Shown: positions 11,498 through 25,201, counted from the stretch's first letter. The stretch is 64,000 bases of DNA from Rachycentron canadum (GCA_038496675.1 CM076654.1:8414347-8478346); one strand, 5' to 3'. Program-made: numbers and translations. The notes: a model not told the origin generated them from the letters alone.

Positions 11498-14400
11498 TTC
11501 TTGTTCCAGCACAGCTGTTCCATGAGCCATGCCAAAAGGCTGCATGTCTGCAATGTGTGGATAGATAATGGAAAGCCAGACGAGACAGACACGCCCTTAG
11601 GGAAGGCTGATTTAGTCACATCCACTATCAGCACAGCTCACATTGACAGAAATAGCCACAGTACACTGTGGAGAGAAGTACTGTAATTGAATGCAGCTTA
11701 AGATATTTTCTGTTACCATTGCATACCCTCTCTGTTGTACTATTGTAATTGTCTCAAATATTTTTCTGCTTTTTTGCACTTTTCAGTAATACTGAAATAT
11801 GTTGTGCTTTGTATTTTGTTCCTCTCTGTCCACTGTTCTAGGTCTGGCACTCTGGATCTGGACTCATGCTCAAAGGAGGGAAGTATTCTGAGCTGCACTC
11901 AGTCAGATTCTGGTAAGCTCAACTTCTTCATCCAGACGGTTCGACCCAAGGACACGGTGATGTGTTACCGTGTTCGCTGGGAGGAGCTACTAAATAAACG
12001 CTCTGTGGAGCACGCCATGGCCTACAATGATTCTCATTGGTATGGAGGGGCAGAGACAGCAACACAGTACTGGCCTATCAGGATCCAGGGCGAAGAGGAA
12101 CCACGGCCTTTCATCACCAGTGACATCTACTCCAATCGGAATGCTTTTGGGGGAATCCTGGAACGCTATTGGCTGTCATCGAATGCAAGTGCGATCAAGA
12201 TTAATGATTCAGTACCATTTCATTTGGGTTGGTCAGAGAAGGACAGGGTACTCAGGTTTGAGGCTCGGTACCAGGACTCTCCCTTCAGACCACAAGAAGG
12301 ACAGCAGGCCTTACCTGAACTCAGCTATAGAGTGTGTGTGGGTTCAGATGTTACATCTATCCATAAATACATGGTGAGTTCAGACATACTGTGTTCCTTT
12401 TTTTTTCTGTTGTTGTTGTTTTTTTTTTTTTTTGTTTTGATGGCAGAGCGAAATCACCCATCTCCTTTCTTATATAACTTTTATTGTTCATCTAAGTACA
12501 GTATAGTTAATATTTGGTGGTATCATCTATTTAAGTGTTGTTAAAGTAGTAAATTTAAATAATTTCCTAGTTACACTTGGACATGCACAAATTGACAGCA
12601 CCAAGAACTCTTGAAAATACATGTCCTGGTTCTCTTTAAGTAAATTTGCGTTCCATTAACAGAGTGAGGCCAAATTTTCCAGCTTGGAAAGTCCAATATA
12701 CAAAATTAACTAAGAGCAAAATTTGAGTGAAGGAAAGCCAGAGCCAAGTGGGATTCTTGGCTGCCAACAATCTTCATCTGATTCATGTTGTATTCTCTAC
12801 TGATGTGATGACAGAAAATTAATCAGTGACAATGCAGTGTTTAATTATTATATAATAATAATTATTATTATTTTAATTCAATTTTTACAGTTCCTATTGT
12901 CCCTGGTTGTATCTGCTTTTTTCTGCATTTATATTATGATTCGACTATGGTTTGTTTCAGCCCTAATGCATAGCTTCAGTACCAAGGACATCTATGCCAC
13001 TGCAAGTCTTTCATCTTTGTTGAGTGGTATTTAAAGGAATAGTTTTAGGAGATATATTTAATTGACTTGTTGAGAATGACTGATGTGAATACCACTGTAG
13101 TAACTCTTAGCTCTGTATTAATTTTGCACAGGTGCGTCGGTATTTCCCAAAGCCTATCAAGGTCCCATCTACTGAAGTGTTCAAACATCCAGTGTGGTCC
13201 ACATGGGCTCTACACAAAACATCTGTAACTCAGGAGAAGCTGCTGCGCTATGCCTCTGACATTACCAAGCATGGCTTCACATGCTCCCATCTGGAGCTGG
13301 ACGACCGCTACACTGCTGACTATGGGGAGTTTGACTTTGACCCGCAGAAGTTCCCCAATGCCAGTGGTATGTTTGACAAACTTCGAGAGGATGGGTTTCA
13401 GGTGTCGCTCTGGACACATCCTTTTATCAACTATGACTCCATTAATTTTGGTGTTGCTGTGGAAAAAGGACTGTTTGTTCGGGAGCCAAGTGGTGAGCTG
13501 CCCGCTCTGGTTCGCTGGTGGAACGGCATCGGAGGAATCTTGGACTTCACCAACCCAGAAGCCCGTGAGTGGTACTCTTTGCATCTGCGATTGCTCAAAA
13601 GCCGCTATGATGTGACCTCCTTCAAATTCGATGCAGGGGAGACAAGCTACCTCCCCCACCAGTTCAGCACCCTGGTCCCACTTTCTGACCCCTCCACCTT
13701 CACCCGTCGCTACACAGAGATGGCTATACCATTCAGTGAGCGTGCTGAGCTGAGGGTGGGTTACCAGAGTCAGAACATCTCCTGCTTCTTCAGGATCATT
13801 GACAGAGACTCGGTGTGGGGTTATGAGCTCGGCCTCAAGTCTATTATTCCAACTGTTCTGACGATTAGCATTCTGGGATACCAGTTTGTCTTACCTGATA
13901 TGATAGGAGGAAACGCATACCCCAACCGCACCACAGGTATGGTACTCCATTTCATATGGTTACATATGGCATATAGTTAAAAGTTAGCTGTGCCTATCTT
14001 CTTTCTTTTCTAGATGACTTTCTGACACTTGTGTTGTGCATTAGGTGGCTTAGATGGTAAAAATGGTCTGCCAGACAGAGAGCTGTACATCCGATGGTTG
14101 GAGCTGTCAGCTTTCATGCCTGCCATGCAGTTCTCCATACCACCGTGGGCCTATGACAACGAGGTGAGCAGAAGAACTGTGGATATGTCTTACATATGGA
14201 AAAGTATCAGTAATTAGAAGGGGCAAATAAATTGTATAATTGGTGTGTGTGGGACATCTTTCCTCTGCAGGCTAGTGATTTTTGCTCACGATGCTGTAGA
14301 ATACTCCCTTTAAATGTTTTTACTTTATTAAATTTAATATAAATGTACATTTCAGTCCAAATTAGCTGCTGACATTGGAAATAGCAGTTAGAATTTTTTA

Positions 14401-15027
14401 TATAGTATTATAACAGCGTTTAACATGGTCTCAGGGGGAAATATAGGTGATTTGATTATTATAATGTAGCAATTTATGTGGGTGGCTTTGATTTACTAAC
14501 ATTATGGAAAGCATGATAACCTATTTAATAATAATTCGTTATTTATTAGGTGATTTACTAGTTTATATAATAAAAACATAAAATTCTGACTTCGTTGTGC
14601 CTTCCCTTAGGAATCAAATGAAAACTGTCTGTTAGCTGATATGCTCCACTGCAATGCTAACACTGTACTTTACCTGCAGGTGATACAGATAGCGCAGAAG
14701 TTCACAGAGCTTCATGAGACTCTGGTGGCCCCAAGGGTTCTCGAACTGGCAGGCGAGGTTCTTGACACGGGAGACCCGATCATAAGGCCCCTTTGGTGGA
14801 TTGCCAATGACGACGAGGCAGCCTATAAGATCGACTCCCAGTTCCTGATCGGGGATGATCTGATGGTGGCTCCGGTGTTAGAGCCAGGGAAGCAGGAGAG
14901 GGACATCTACCTGCCTGCAGGACGATGGAGAAGCTACAAGGGTGAACATTTTGATAAAGGCCCCATTTACCTCACTGATTACCCTGTTGATCTGGACGAG
15001 GTAGCTTTCTTTACATGGGTTCATTGA
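10773..15027 (+). CDS. myorg: Myogenesis-regulating glycosidase, GH31 family, complete (693 aa)
   Basis: Type II ER/Golgi membrane glycosidase of family GH31; the mammalian protein is an alpha-galactosidase linked to familial brain calcification. Coding exons: 10773-11050, 11842-12373, 13132-13936, 14045-14163, 14680-15027, with phases 2, 0, 1 and 0 between them. A basic KKK precedes the signal anchor at about 34-55 (VLVLAAVVAWCYY), followed by the juxtamembrane ELLDL segment and the beta-sandwich. The (beta/alpha)8 domain carries both catalytic acids: nucleophile Asp437 in KFDAGE and acid/base Asp494 in RIIDRDSVWG, 57 residues apart as in the human enzyme. The substrate-site stretches ALVRWWNGIG and FMPAMQFSIPPW are intact. 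It ends YPVDLDEVAFFTWVH. Length and order match human MYORG (714 aa). The ATG at 10773 was chosen as the first in-frame ATG of exon 2. Confidence 0.95.
11466..11496. repeat. Poly-T tract in myorg intron 2
   Basis: About 31 consecutive T residues. It produces a false poly-lysine ORF on the minus strand and may be the tail of an old antisense retroelement. Confidence 0.9.
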
Positions 15028-17511
15028 GGACACTGAAGAGTTAAAGACACACACACATACACACACACCCACCATTTATATGCACATATACATTGTTGTG
15101 AGCACACATGCCAAGAAAAGGAAGCTGAAGTTTGTTTTTCAAAGGGAAATGGCCACTAGGGATCTGTTGCCCCAGCAGAATGTAATCTTGGTAAAGATTA
15201 ACCTAATGTTTCCTCTGACCTGCTTTTTATCTGGACTTCTGCGTACAGATTTTAACCGTCCTCCCAAAGAATTAGAAAGAAACTACTGATTCTCTTGTTC
15301 CATCCTTATCTAATCCTCATCCTCATGTGCCTTCCACAGCCAATAGTAAAACCGATCACAGATTGTATCACTACCACAGTCTTCCACCTAATGGACATAT
15401 ATATATATCTATATACACCATTTTTCTTTAAAGCCTGAGTCCTATAGCCAGACTAGACTGGTTTTAGGTTGAGAGTTGGTTTTATTTCCTTCTGTGTGAA
15501 CTCTATTTCATGACAGATGGAATGACTGTGCAATAAGGTAACTGATGTGTGTCTTTATTGTGGCTTTGATGGAGAAGAAATATGCACTCTGAGTTAGACA
15601 GATGCACCTTGCTCAGAGGGCATGTCTAATCTTATGCCTACCATGCCAACTACTGTCTTGTGATTTTATGTTCTCAACTACCTGTTTAAGTGCATTAATA
15701 ATTAATACAAATTATTAAACAAACCTGACAACATGTCACTCATAAGTTAATATCTTGAGCTTTATATTTATTTAGTTTTAGCAACTCCTATTGATTTGCT
15801 TTCTTTTGTTTTGTAGCTAGTATTCAAGTGTATATACAGTAAATTCATGTGATTGTGGGTTTAAATTAGGGGGAACATATGACATATGATCAACAGACTG
15901 ACTGTGGATATTTGTATGTCAACATGCCCTGACCTGTAGTGCCATTCTGTCATTTCAGTGCCAAAATCTACAGTTTTATGCTTTTTCAGTTTTCATCTAA
16001 AGTCACAGCTCAGGGTAGATTTTAAAAGAAAATATTATATTTAAATGAGTAATTCTGTTGATCCACAGCAAGAAATAGATTTATTACACAACTGCTGCTG
16101 GTTTGCCTTGTAAAACAAGTATTGTTCTCAAAGATGCCATATTTTTATGTGCTGTCCATGTCTGCCTTGACTTTAATTTGCCTTAGCTGAAATAAAATAT
16201 GCCAGCCTTAGCACAGAGAACCAGTGGGGTAAAAAACACACCCACTTCAGCACACAGTGGAAAGCTTGATGCACTAAACCTTTATGTTTTTAATCACTGA
16301 CATTGCAAAGTACATGAGGAGTTATATTCTAAAATCAGCCATCTGAATAATCTGAATGTCTCTTACACTGATTGCTGGCATGAGAGTAAAGCACACTACT
16401 GGTTAAATCATCCAAATGCCTTGCTTGAAATAATATATATAATTGTTAGGGGATTAGAGCATCTTTCTTCTTATTATAATGGTTTAGTTTGATGAAACCG
16501 TCTTTGTGGTTGTGTTTGTTGCTTTTTTGCGTTCTTGAAGCCACCAAAAGATGGAGCCAAAGTCATAAATGTTGCAAGGCTTACACAAAGTGACATTGAC
16601 AGCAACATTTTTAAAAGAATAAATATACAACTTTGAATAATATCACATGTATTTCTTTGTGGCAGGCATGTAGAGAGTCTAGATGAAGTACTGTAAGACA
16701 ATACCACCGTCTTTTCACAATGCTTTTATATTTTATAATTTGTGTATAGATAACAAAATACTAAATGTGAAAGTCGGTGTGCACTAATCAATACCATTTC
16801 AAGGGATTCATGAGGGTATTTTGAATTAATTCTGTGTCAAAACACTGAATAAATTATAGCAATTTCTTTATACATGCATTATACAGTATCTTTGATGTTT
16901 GCTTTGTGAAAAGCTTTCAAATGGCTCAGAGACGTGTAAATGTCATAAACATAACGAGTTGTTTGTTGGGAGTCACCAAAGCTCAAATCAGATGACAACA
17001 ACAATATGCTTCACTTCACACAGATCATTCAGTGAATGTTAACTCTCCAGTGAACTAACTTTGGATATCATATGTGACCAACTGTGTAATTCTTACTCAT
17101 AAACCACTATCCTTACAGTAGAGATTGTCTTTACTTTACTCACCTATGAAGTGTTTGTTAGTGTGCCACATAACCTGATTTCCTTTTTCCCACCTGTAAC
17201 CTAATGTTATCTTTTACAATTGGTATTTTTGGCAGGCCCAACATAAATAGAGAAAAAAAATAAAGAAGAATATTTAACAGATTAAATCAGCTTCATCTCC
17301 CATACAGGGACAAACCAAATCTTTTTCTGAATTTTATTTGTCAGAATTTGTGAGAGGGTTGGTTGACCTGTCACGGTAACCGATCGAATTAAACCATGAA
17401 GTCCAAAATTTTAAGGTCTGGTCTGCTTCAGTGTTCCTCAGGACCAACTAACCATGCACTCTTATTGATTGTCTCATGATTGTTTGTTTTATGTAATGTT
17501 TACCAAATAAA
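15028..17511 (+). other. myorg: myorg 3' UTR and flank
   Basis: No further coding exon is seen. Possible polyadenylation signals are AATAAA at 16191-16196 and, better placed before a T-rich stretch, AATAAA at 17506-17511. Short CA and AT dinucleotide runs lie near 15048-15070 and 15399-15406. A long 3' UTR of up to about 2.5 kb is inferred, not shown. Confidence 0.5.
17506..17511 (+). terminator. Distal AATAAA, candidate myorg poly(A) signal
   Basis: Followed at once by GCTATTTTTTTT, which resembles a downstream U-rich element. It faces the Ly6 relic's own poly(A) motif at 17601-17606 on the other strand. Confidence 0.5.
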
Positions 17512-17589
17512 GCTATTTTTTTTGCTGTAAATATTATTGAATATTATGTGAAATGCAGAAGTTAAGATATTAAACAACTCAGTTGTCAG

Positions 17590-17955
17590 TCACTTTGTGG
17601 TTTATTGAACAAATATTGGTCTGTAATCATTTGCAGCTTTTACACATTGATAAGTTGTTCATTGTTTCTCTGTTGTACACATTTGTTATGAAAAACATTC
17701 TCAGCTGTAGCTGCTCCACAGAGAATCACAATCATCATAGGAGACATATCAGCTCAGACCTCATTTGATAGATAATGTATTTGAAATGCTCAGCAATAGA
17801 TATAAAAACTAAAGGTGTGGACAAACCACTTTCAAACTATTCAACTGTGGGAGAAACAGCATTCACGTTGAGATGTCTTTGCATGATTTAGTGTTGGCAG
17901 TTACATGTGTCGCATCTTAACCTGTATGCTGTAAAGAAATACAAAATTCTTTAGA
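17590..17955 (-). pseudogene. Decayed Ly6/uPAR gene relic
   Basis: Aligns by eye with the intact Ly6 genes further right. The 3' tail (TTTATTGAACAAATATTGG at 17601) and the CTCAGCTGTAGCTG block (about 17700) match the 3' end of the gene at 34.4 kb. The intron-2 stretch (about 17750-17815) matches 25505-25580. The exon-2 region (about 17870-17935, GTTACATGTGTCGCATCTTAA) matches the sequence coding CYTC in the active copies. Almost all of exon 3, including the CCxxxLCN cysteines, is deleted, exon 2 has lost its frame, and no signal-peptide exon was found. Confidence 0.7.
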
Positions 17956-18039
17956 TCACATCCAAAAATGTTCTTGATTATTAGAGTACACCAAAGAGAA
18001 GTCCATTCACTGAGCAATTTATATTTAGAACAGTTTTAT

Positions 18040-18420
18040 GCCTCCTTATTTGGACAATTACTCAGTCGACCATGTGGCTGGAGTGCTGTGCATAAAATCC
18101 TGCAGATACAGGCCAGGAGCACCAGTTAGCGTTCACATCAAAAATCAATAAGGAGATTTTCATGCACAACAGTCTGTAGAGTGTCTGGAGGTAACAGTAC
18201 CAGTAACGCAGGACAAATCTCTTTAATGTCTCCCACAGATGAGAAACTATTGTTAATACTATTGCTCCATGGATGATGGATCTGAAACAAAATTTAATAC
18301 GAACAAAATTGCAGACGACAGAAAAAATTTGTGGAGGTGGAAATCTGTTCAATACCCTGTTAGCATTTTGAAACATCATTGTTGGGCAGCTGATCGTGGA
18401 TGGAAATACAGGTATGTTTT
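18040..18420 (-). repeat. Degenerate fish interspersed repeat
   Basis: The minus strand reads CTGGCCTGTATCTGCAGGAT, then TTTTATGCACAGCACTCC, with an upstream TTTGATGTGAACGCTAAC. I recognise this as a widespread teleost repeat module, probably a non-autonomous DNA element. The 105-codon ORF over it has no family match and is treated as repeat. Confidence 0.45.
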
Positions 18421-21400
18421 ATGGCTGTTTCAACCGTGTCAGAAGTTAGACACACTACAGACTGTTACCAATTCACTCAACAAAAAAACAGAAGCTGGCA
18501 GCTGCAAGTGAATATAGTGGCTATAACTAACCCACAGTATGTTTTTAGACACAATCATTGACATTGTACTGTTAGAAAAACATGTCCCTAGTGTCTGAGG
18601 GCCAGAGAAGCAGCTATAATGTAGAGACAAAGTGCCATTTTGGTTCTGTGCTAAAGGAGTCAAAGAGGACATGGGCTACTCAATAACAATCACAACTATT
18701 AACATGTGCAGGCAGTATCAACAGATGTGAGCCTCAACAACATGGCTCATGTAAACAACAACAACAACAACAAATGATATCAGTGGTGAGCGGTGCTCCG
18801 GATGGTAGAAAAAACAAATCTTCCCCATGATGTGTCCTGGATGAACAAGATTTTGTATGTTAATATAATTAAAATATTACTAATAATAGTACTGAACTGT
18901 AACTATAGTGACTGTCACTCACCTGAACGTCCCACTGCAAAAATCTACATAAGCCTGGTCCATCTATCACATCAGCCACAGCTGGGTGACAGGATGAATG
19001 GTAAATATATTGTGCTGGTTTAATAAACCATGGATTTACCACCAAGAAGGAACTAAATGGGCTTCATCGAACTGAGAGGGCCTGCAAATCCTGGGTGTTT
19101 AACGACACCTAGCTTGCTAATGTTGCTTGCTAGCTAACTTTACTGGTGCTCCCCTGGCTGGGTGTAAGTGTGTCAGCTATAGCATACATTAGCATTTCAT
19201 ATCTTTTTTTTTTTTTTTTTTTTTTTTTGTTATCACCCAAACATAGCTTCGATAGCAGTGAGGGTGCCAGTGGACTCCGCCAGGCTTCCATGACCAACTG
19301 TAAGTAAAAAAACAAACAAACAAAAAAACAAAAAACTAATTTGTTGCACAGACACCATTAACCTTATATGGACAGGCAAAATGAACAAAATGTTGTAAAT
19401 ATCTTCAAATGATTGGCCCTCCAAGTGAGGTAGCTAATGTTAGCCAGCCAACTTGAACCAGTCCTTGTTTGCAGTGCCCTTATGAGTAATATAGTTCACA
19501 CATCGCACACAAGGTTCTGAGTTTTATGGGGATCTTTGTTGATATAAAAATATAATATAAAATATCCTCATTTTCAGGATTTTATTCTGCAGCAGATAAT
19601 GAGGGACATATTTAAAAGAAGGCAGAATGTTAATTGTGCTACCATTATATTTAGATGTCAGACATGAATCTCTGAATCAGAAAAACGTTCATGCTCATGC
19701 AGCTTTGACTTCCATTTTGCTTGATAAGATGATGGCTGCTTGCAGATTCTGCCTGCTGCACTGCCTCAAAAATGAAATATGTGCTTTGTTTTTAACTGTT
19801 AGTGGCACTAGGTGGCAGTGTTGTAATACATGGTTATTTTGCTCGTGTTGGCTCATTGTACACAGATGTGCACTCTGCGTCAGCATTCATCCCTGCCAAT
19901 GGTTTCAAGCTGGCACTGATTAACAGGTGCCAATGATTTGGCAAGAAACTATGCAATGCTCCACCAAGATGCACTGAAGAAGCAACTTCAAGTTAAAAAA
20001 CATGCATGTAAACAGGATTGCAGCTTTGCACCAATCACAAAACTGAATCCCTCTGCACAAAAAATAATCATCTTGTAATTCCTCACTCTTACCCTCCTAT
20101 TCACAGTGTTGACAATTAGCTGCACAAACTTTCCTGAACACCAACGTCTCATAGTGTGGGACTTGTTCTTCAATGCTACCTACATACACATACACTACAT
20201 ACCAGCTCAAGTTTGTTTCCCTCCAGGGTACCGTCATGAACCATTTTAATAATCTTGAACTGAAAAAATTGATATTATAAATTAATTGTAATTTCAGTTG
20301 ATTTTAAAGACAAAGTACACCTCATAAATACAGGATTATACACTTTCTCAAAGGAAACATTGAGCTCTGAAACAACAGTTTAGCTACTGTGATACAGTGA
20401 TTTTCAGTTAATGGTTCAAGATCTGGTACTGGCCTGCACAGTGTTGTCTAAATGCAAAGACGTTGTCAAATAATCCCTTGTTGCAAGATGATTTTTTGGG
20501 TAGTGCTACTCATCTAGCACCACCCAGTTCCAGCAGTGGAGGCCTGGGGTGTTTAGAAATGATGATGCATGTAAATGTGCATTTGGTTCAGTGTCATCTC
20601 ATATTTTTTGCTGATCATCCAAACTGGCTGTCCACCCTCTGCCTATCAGCAGTGAACACCTTACTGCCCCTCCCCACTACATACATATCTCCGCTAACAG
20701 CTACAAAAACATAAAAAAAAGAAAGATGAAATTTATTTAATAAACAACAGACACTCCATGTGACCCGATCTGCAGCTTTTGATTGTTCCTGCTATGTGAA
20801 ATTTCTCTTTTTCAGTCTTTCATACTGTTTATACACGCTCTCTTGCTCATGCTTTTGCACGTGAGACAACAATATGGAAAACCAACATGTGTAGTGTGGG
20901 TGGTGATGAAGGTTAGTCTAGTTAGAAAGGTTCAGTCTACTTTAAAAAGTCATTTCCAGACATATAAAAAATAATCTATCGCTTTCTGTCTAATTATTCA
21001 ACTCAGACTTTCTGTGAGAATCTGTGAGAATGGAAACGTGTTGGATACAAAGTGTATCCTACTTCACTGAAAAGTCCCTTCTAGACATATGAGCACTGGG
21101 CACTAGGTTTCCTCATCACACAGATTTAAGGTGAGCACAGAGAAACATTTCCCCTTCAGCAGAAGAAACACATTTTTGACATTTTTTGAAGTGAGGGACA
21201 ACAACAACTGCATTTAGTCAAGATAATATCTAAAAACAAATTTAGATTTATAAAGCAACTTAAAAATAAGTTAGCTTCATTTATTCACAATTATTATACT
21301 GAGAGCATTAGGACTAGGGAGTAAGAGAATATAAACTGGGGACAGAAAGTGTGAAACTGAAACTTAAACTTTTTAAAATACATAATAGTTAATTTCTGTT

Positions 21401-22320
21401 TTTTTTGGGGGGGGGGGCTGATGTGAGATATGCCACTTGGAGGTGTATGTTTGGGAGGGGCAGTCAGATGTTCACTGCTGATAAACAGGAGGTGGATACT
21501 CAGTTATGATGCTAAGTAAAAAAATATGCAGTGATACTAAACTGAATACACATCTACGTGCATTATCACTCCTAATTATCAGGTCTTCACAACAACTCTG
21601 ATGTAATGCACTGAACAATGTGCAGCATATGTTGTTTTTCCACTGTACCCAAAACATTTCATATTATCAGAGAAAATCAGCTGATGTTTATGCCTCGTCT
21701 AAGTTTAAATTTGTTGAATTTATACTTGAGTTATGATGAACTTTGTGGGAACAGCAAATCACTTTTGACCACAGCTTGAACTGAAAGATAGATGGAAAAC
21801 TTTTTTAATTATAAAATTATTCAAAGAATGTACAATAACAAATGTAATATACAAATAAACGGAATGGAGACTAGAACAAAGGAATTTACATAAAGCAAAA
21901 TATCTCCAAGCAGATGCAGCTACATGTAGCAGAATTGATCATTTACTTTACTTGATACTAGGATATTTTGTTGTCATTGTTTTCTGAAATATCAAAATTT
22001 AGCTAAGGATATAGGAAAACATGTTTATATTTCTTAATGAAACCTCAAATCAATAATTGAGGGACTTGTCAAATATTTCAAAATAATGTGTAAATTAAGG
22101 ATAAACCATGCAATATACACCTTAATGTCTTATTGAAAGATTTTAACTTTACCCCTACTCATATTTTCTGATTTCTTGTGGCTACATATCTGTCCTAATT
22201 TAAATCTATGGTGTCCTGTGTGCTTTTGAGGGTAAATTAAAGACACAGTAAAAAAACAAAAACAAAATACATTCGGCATTTTGAAATATCAAAAACATAA
22301 CTAAAGGTTAAAATATTGGG
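18421..22320. other. Intergenic region, no gene recognised
   Basis: AT-rich. Contains a T-tract at about 19205-19228, a (CAA)n-type stretch near 18757-18772, a G-run near 21409-21417, and only short ORFs without family resemblance. Nothing else is supported. Confidence 0.55.
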
Positions 22321-22631
22321 AAGTTTATTTTGTCACAATAGTTTGCCTGTAAGACTATGAGGAAGTGATACATGTTAACAATAATCAAACACATAAAACC
22401 AGTAAGTCTAAAGTATGAAGGAATGCTGGTCTGTTTGAATTGTCCTCAGAATCAAAGTCAAAGGAACATAATTTATTGATTTGCTCATAATTGCTCATAT
22501 TATGGCTTCATAACAAAACTATATATTTTGTAATGTGAAACACAAGGGCCTAAAAATATTAATCTTAGAAATTAAACAAATTAATTCAGGCATGCAAATT
22601 TGTTGATAAAGTAAAATATTCTCTAATAACC

Positions 22632-23502
22632 TCAGAGAAAGAGCATGGTGATGGCTGAGGATACTATCAGGAAGATGACACTGGGACCAGTAGGTATGGC
22701 ACTGTTACACAAATCCTCTTCACAGCAGTACATATTATTTAAACAGCTAGCATTTCTTCGACAGCCTTTAGTGATGACACCTGCAAACACAATGGAAAAA
22801 AACGAAATGAGTCACAGCGACACAAACCACCAGGCATGCAGTACAGGCCCTGTCTCATGGTTCTTCTCTTGGAAGAATTCAACATTAGATATAATTATTT
22901 CTGATGGTGTCAGACAACTTACCTTCAACATTCATGGAGAAACAGCGGTTCAAGGGTTCAGGACAAGTTGAGACCCGTGTGCAGGTTCCAGAGTGAGGGG
23001 TTGCACATGCATAGCATTTTAATCCACTTGCTGTACAGAGATAAAACAAAATACCGTCACGCATGGTTTAGAATAATCCAAATGTAAGGTCCACAATTTT
23101 ACAAATCAAAGTGTTTTACAAATTCTAATGTTTTCACACATCAAAAACTGGTTTTCTACAGTAACAGGACAAAAATCAGAGAGGTCATGCTGTATTGTCC
23201 TGTGCAACAAGAAACCTGAGAGAAAACTCAGAAATGATTATGCTTCACCCTGGAAGTCCTGCAAATGACATCATAAAAAATAATTTCCATTGTTTCAATA
23301 TTATTTAAAATAGGTATGTTGAAATTTGTACATTTATGTAATAAAAACAAAACTTTTGGACCCAGGTCTCTTTTCAAAAACTTCGACAGGTTGATAACTC
23401 TTATTTCTTTGTGTTATAATAACCAAAGCACACAAAGCACCAGCTGTTCTTACCTGTGGACAGGATCATTAACAGGATCAGAGCTCCATAAAGCCGCATC
23501 AT
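22632..23502 (-). CDS. Ly6/uPAR-family GPI-type surface protein A (101 aa, 3 exons)
   Basis: Small secreted or GPI-anchored three-finger (LU) protein. Exons (descending): 23502-23454, 23030-22923, 22780-22632; both introns are phase 1, the standard Ly6 layout. Exon 1 encodes a signal peptide (MMRLYGALILLMILST). Exon 2 opens the LU domain with LKCYACATP and five cysteines. Exon 3 adds five more and the signature CCEEDLCN, then a hydrophobic tail (VIFLIVSSAITMLFL) fitting a GPI-attachment signal. It has ten cysteines, complete for the fold. A TATA box (TATAAAAG on the minus strand, 23581-23588) lies about 80 nt upstream of the ATG. The family covers immune, sperm/egg and nerve proteins, so the specific role cannot be assigned. 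Confidence 0.85.
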
Positions 23503-23580
23503 GAGCAGAGAGAAAAACAGACTCAATCAACCCAATGAGAAGAGATTGGTAGTGAATATGTGAATGCTCTCAAATCCCCC

Positions 23581-23588
23581 CTTTTATA
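23581..23588 (-). promoter_or_regulatory. TATA box of Ly6 gene A
   Basis: Minus-strand CTATAAAAGGGG about 80 nt upstream of the ATG at 23502, at a plausible distance for a short 5' UTR. Confidence 0.65.
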
Positions 23589-23599
23589 GTCCAACCTCT

Positions 23600-25190
23600 C
23601 AGTCCTCTTCCAGGACTTGGTAATTTCTTCACAAAGCCTCCTCCCACCCAGAGACATGAATAACATCAGCACCAAAGTGAGCTCTGTCTTTTATTAGTAT
23701 TATAAGTATTATAAATTATATTATAAAATAAAAAGAGCCGAAAATTATTTCTTGTTGCCAATAATCTTTTGTTTAACACAAATGAGACTGTAAATGTTTC
23801 ATTTCATATATTTCATCAACTCCTACAGTTCCATGTGACATTACACATTTTGCATGTTGGAATATGTGTCTAAATTGTAAAAAATAACTCATATTCAATT
23901 ATTGTGAGAGGTTTATTTTTACAGTAATTAGTTCCTCTCCCAGGAAGCCAAACAAACATCTAAATTACTCTCATTTATTTATTTCTACTTTTGGAAATCG
24001 TGCATTACTGAACACATACTGTATATGTTTTGAGAAGTACTTACTTTGGGGCCACCTTGTGACCATTTGGTAGTAATGCGTTTTAAGTGGAGACATTTCT
24101 TAAGTGAAGTTCCTTATACAGCTTTACCCTTAACCTGAACTCATGAAGTCCCTAAGTGTCACATGCTGAACATCACGGTAGGTCATGTGACAGGTCATGT
24201 GACTTTGTGTTTCCAAGATGGCTGTGTGCCAGGTCACCACAAGGGGCACAGCGAGCCAAATCTAAAAAGATTGTTTTTTGTTGTTAAAGGTAAGATTCAA
24301 GCCATTTAAGAATTTTAATGCTTACATAACTAGTCCTTTATTACATTTAACCTGTTGTAAAACACACTAAGTGAACAAATTGATATAAAACAAATCAGAT
24401 AAATAACTTTGTAATATATTACAATGGGGGGGCAAGGGGTATTTTGAAAAAAAAATGCCAGAAATGTTTTCTATGTGCTCTATTTAGTCTTTCCTATGTC
24501 CCCCATAATTTTCCTTGAAGGAGAAATGGGTCCAGGTTCTTATGGGTTAAGGTAAAAATTATGCAACATGAAATTATCCAGTGAAATATTAATAGGACTT
24601 CAAAGGCTAAAGAGGGCAGACTGTTTTCTGTTACCTCAAGCCAAACAGTGTGATCCTTAAAATGAATTGAAAACAAACACAAAACTGGAATTCTTGAATT
24701 TCACATATATAATGTTTTTTGTTTCTTTGTTTAAACTGGAAATCAAAGTAGACTAATTCATAAATGTCAAATTTACCTGACACAAGTCTTGGTTTTTAAC
24801 TAAATTAGCTGAATTGTAGCTGTATATTTTCTTTTATTACTATTTGAATTTATTTTGTATGTGAACTATTTTATTCTTAAAATGCCCATTAACGAAAACA
24901 TATTACCAGGTTTTTGTTTTCTTTGGTATTGTATACTTTTTAGATATTAATACTTAAACTGAGCATTTGCTTGATTACATTTTGGTGGTCAAAAGTCAAG
25001 GTGGCGGTGACCACTCAAATGACAGTTTTGCCCTTGTCAGTGCAATATCTCAAGGATGCTTTTTTAAAAATTTGGTCCTAATGTTCACTTGGACTCAAAT
25101 GCAAACAGATTACTTTTTGGTGGTCAAAGGTTAAGGTCAGTGTGTTTTCACTCTAAGTAGTGATGTGAAATGCAAAAATGAAGAAATTTT
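23600..25190. other. Spacer between Ly6 genes A and B
   Basis: No exon is seen. Part of the sequence upstream of gene A (about 24050-24100, TTGTGACCATTTGGTAGTAA) resembles the region upstream of gene C (about 31905-31930, TTTGTGACCATCTGGAGGTA), consistent with duplication of whole gene units with their flanks. Confidence 0.5.
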
Positions 25191-25195
25191 GGTCC

Positions 25196-25201
25196 TTTAT
25201 T
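25196..25201 (-). terminator. Poly(A) signal of Ly6 gene B
   Basis: Minus-strand AATAAA within the 3'-end block TTTATTGAACAAATATGG that recurs behind the other Ly6 units. Confidence 0.6.

Noticed and set aside
11305..11634. 109-codon minus-strand ORF with a poly-lysine tract
   Set aside because: Created by a T31 tract in myorg intron 2.
13210..13659. 149-codon minus-strand ORF opposite myorg exon 4, plus a 121-codon frame-shifted plus ORF
   Set aside because: Shadows of the well-supported myorg coding exon.
18062..18379. 105-codon minus-strand ORF as a possible gene
   Set aside because: Lies over a dispersed fish repeat module and has no recognisable domain.
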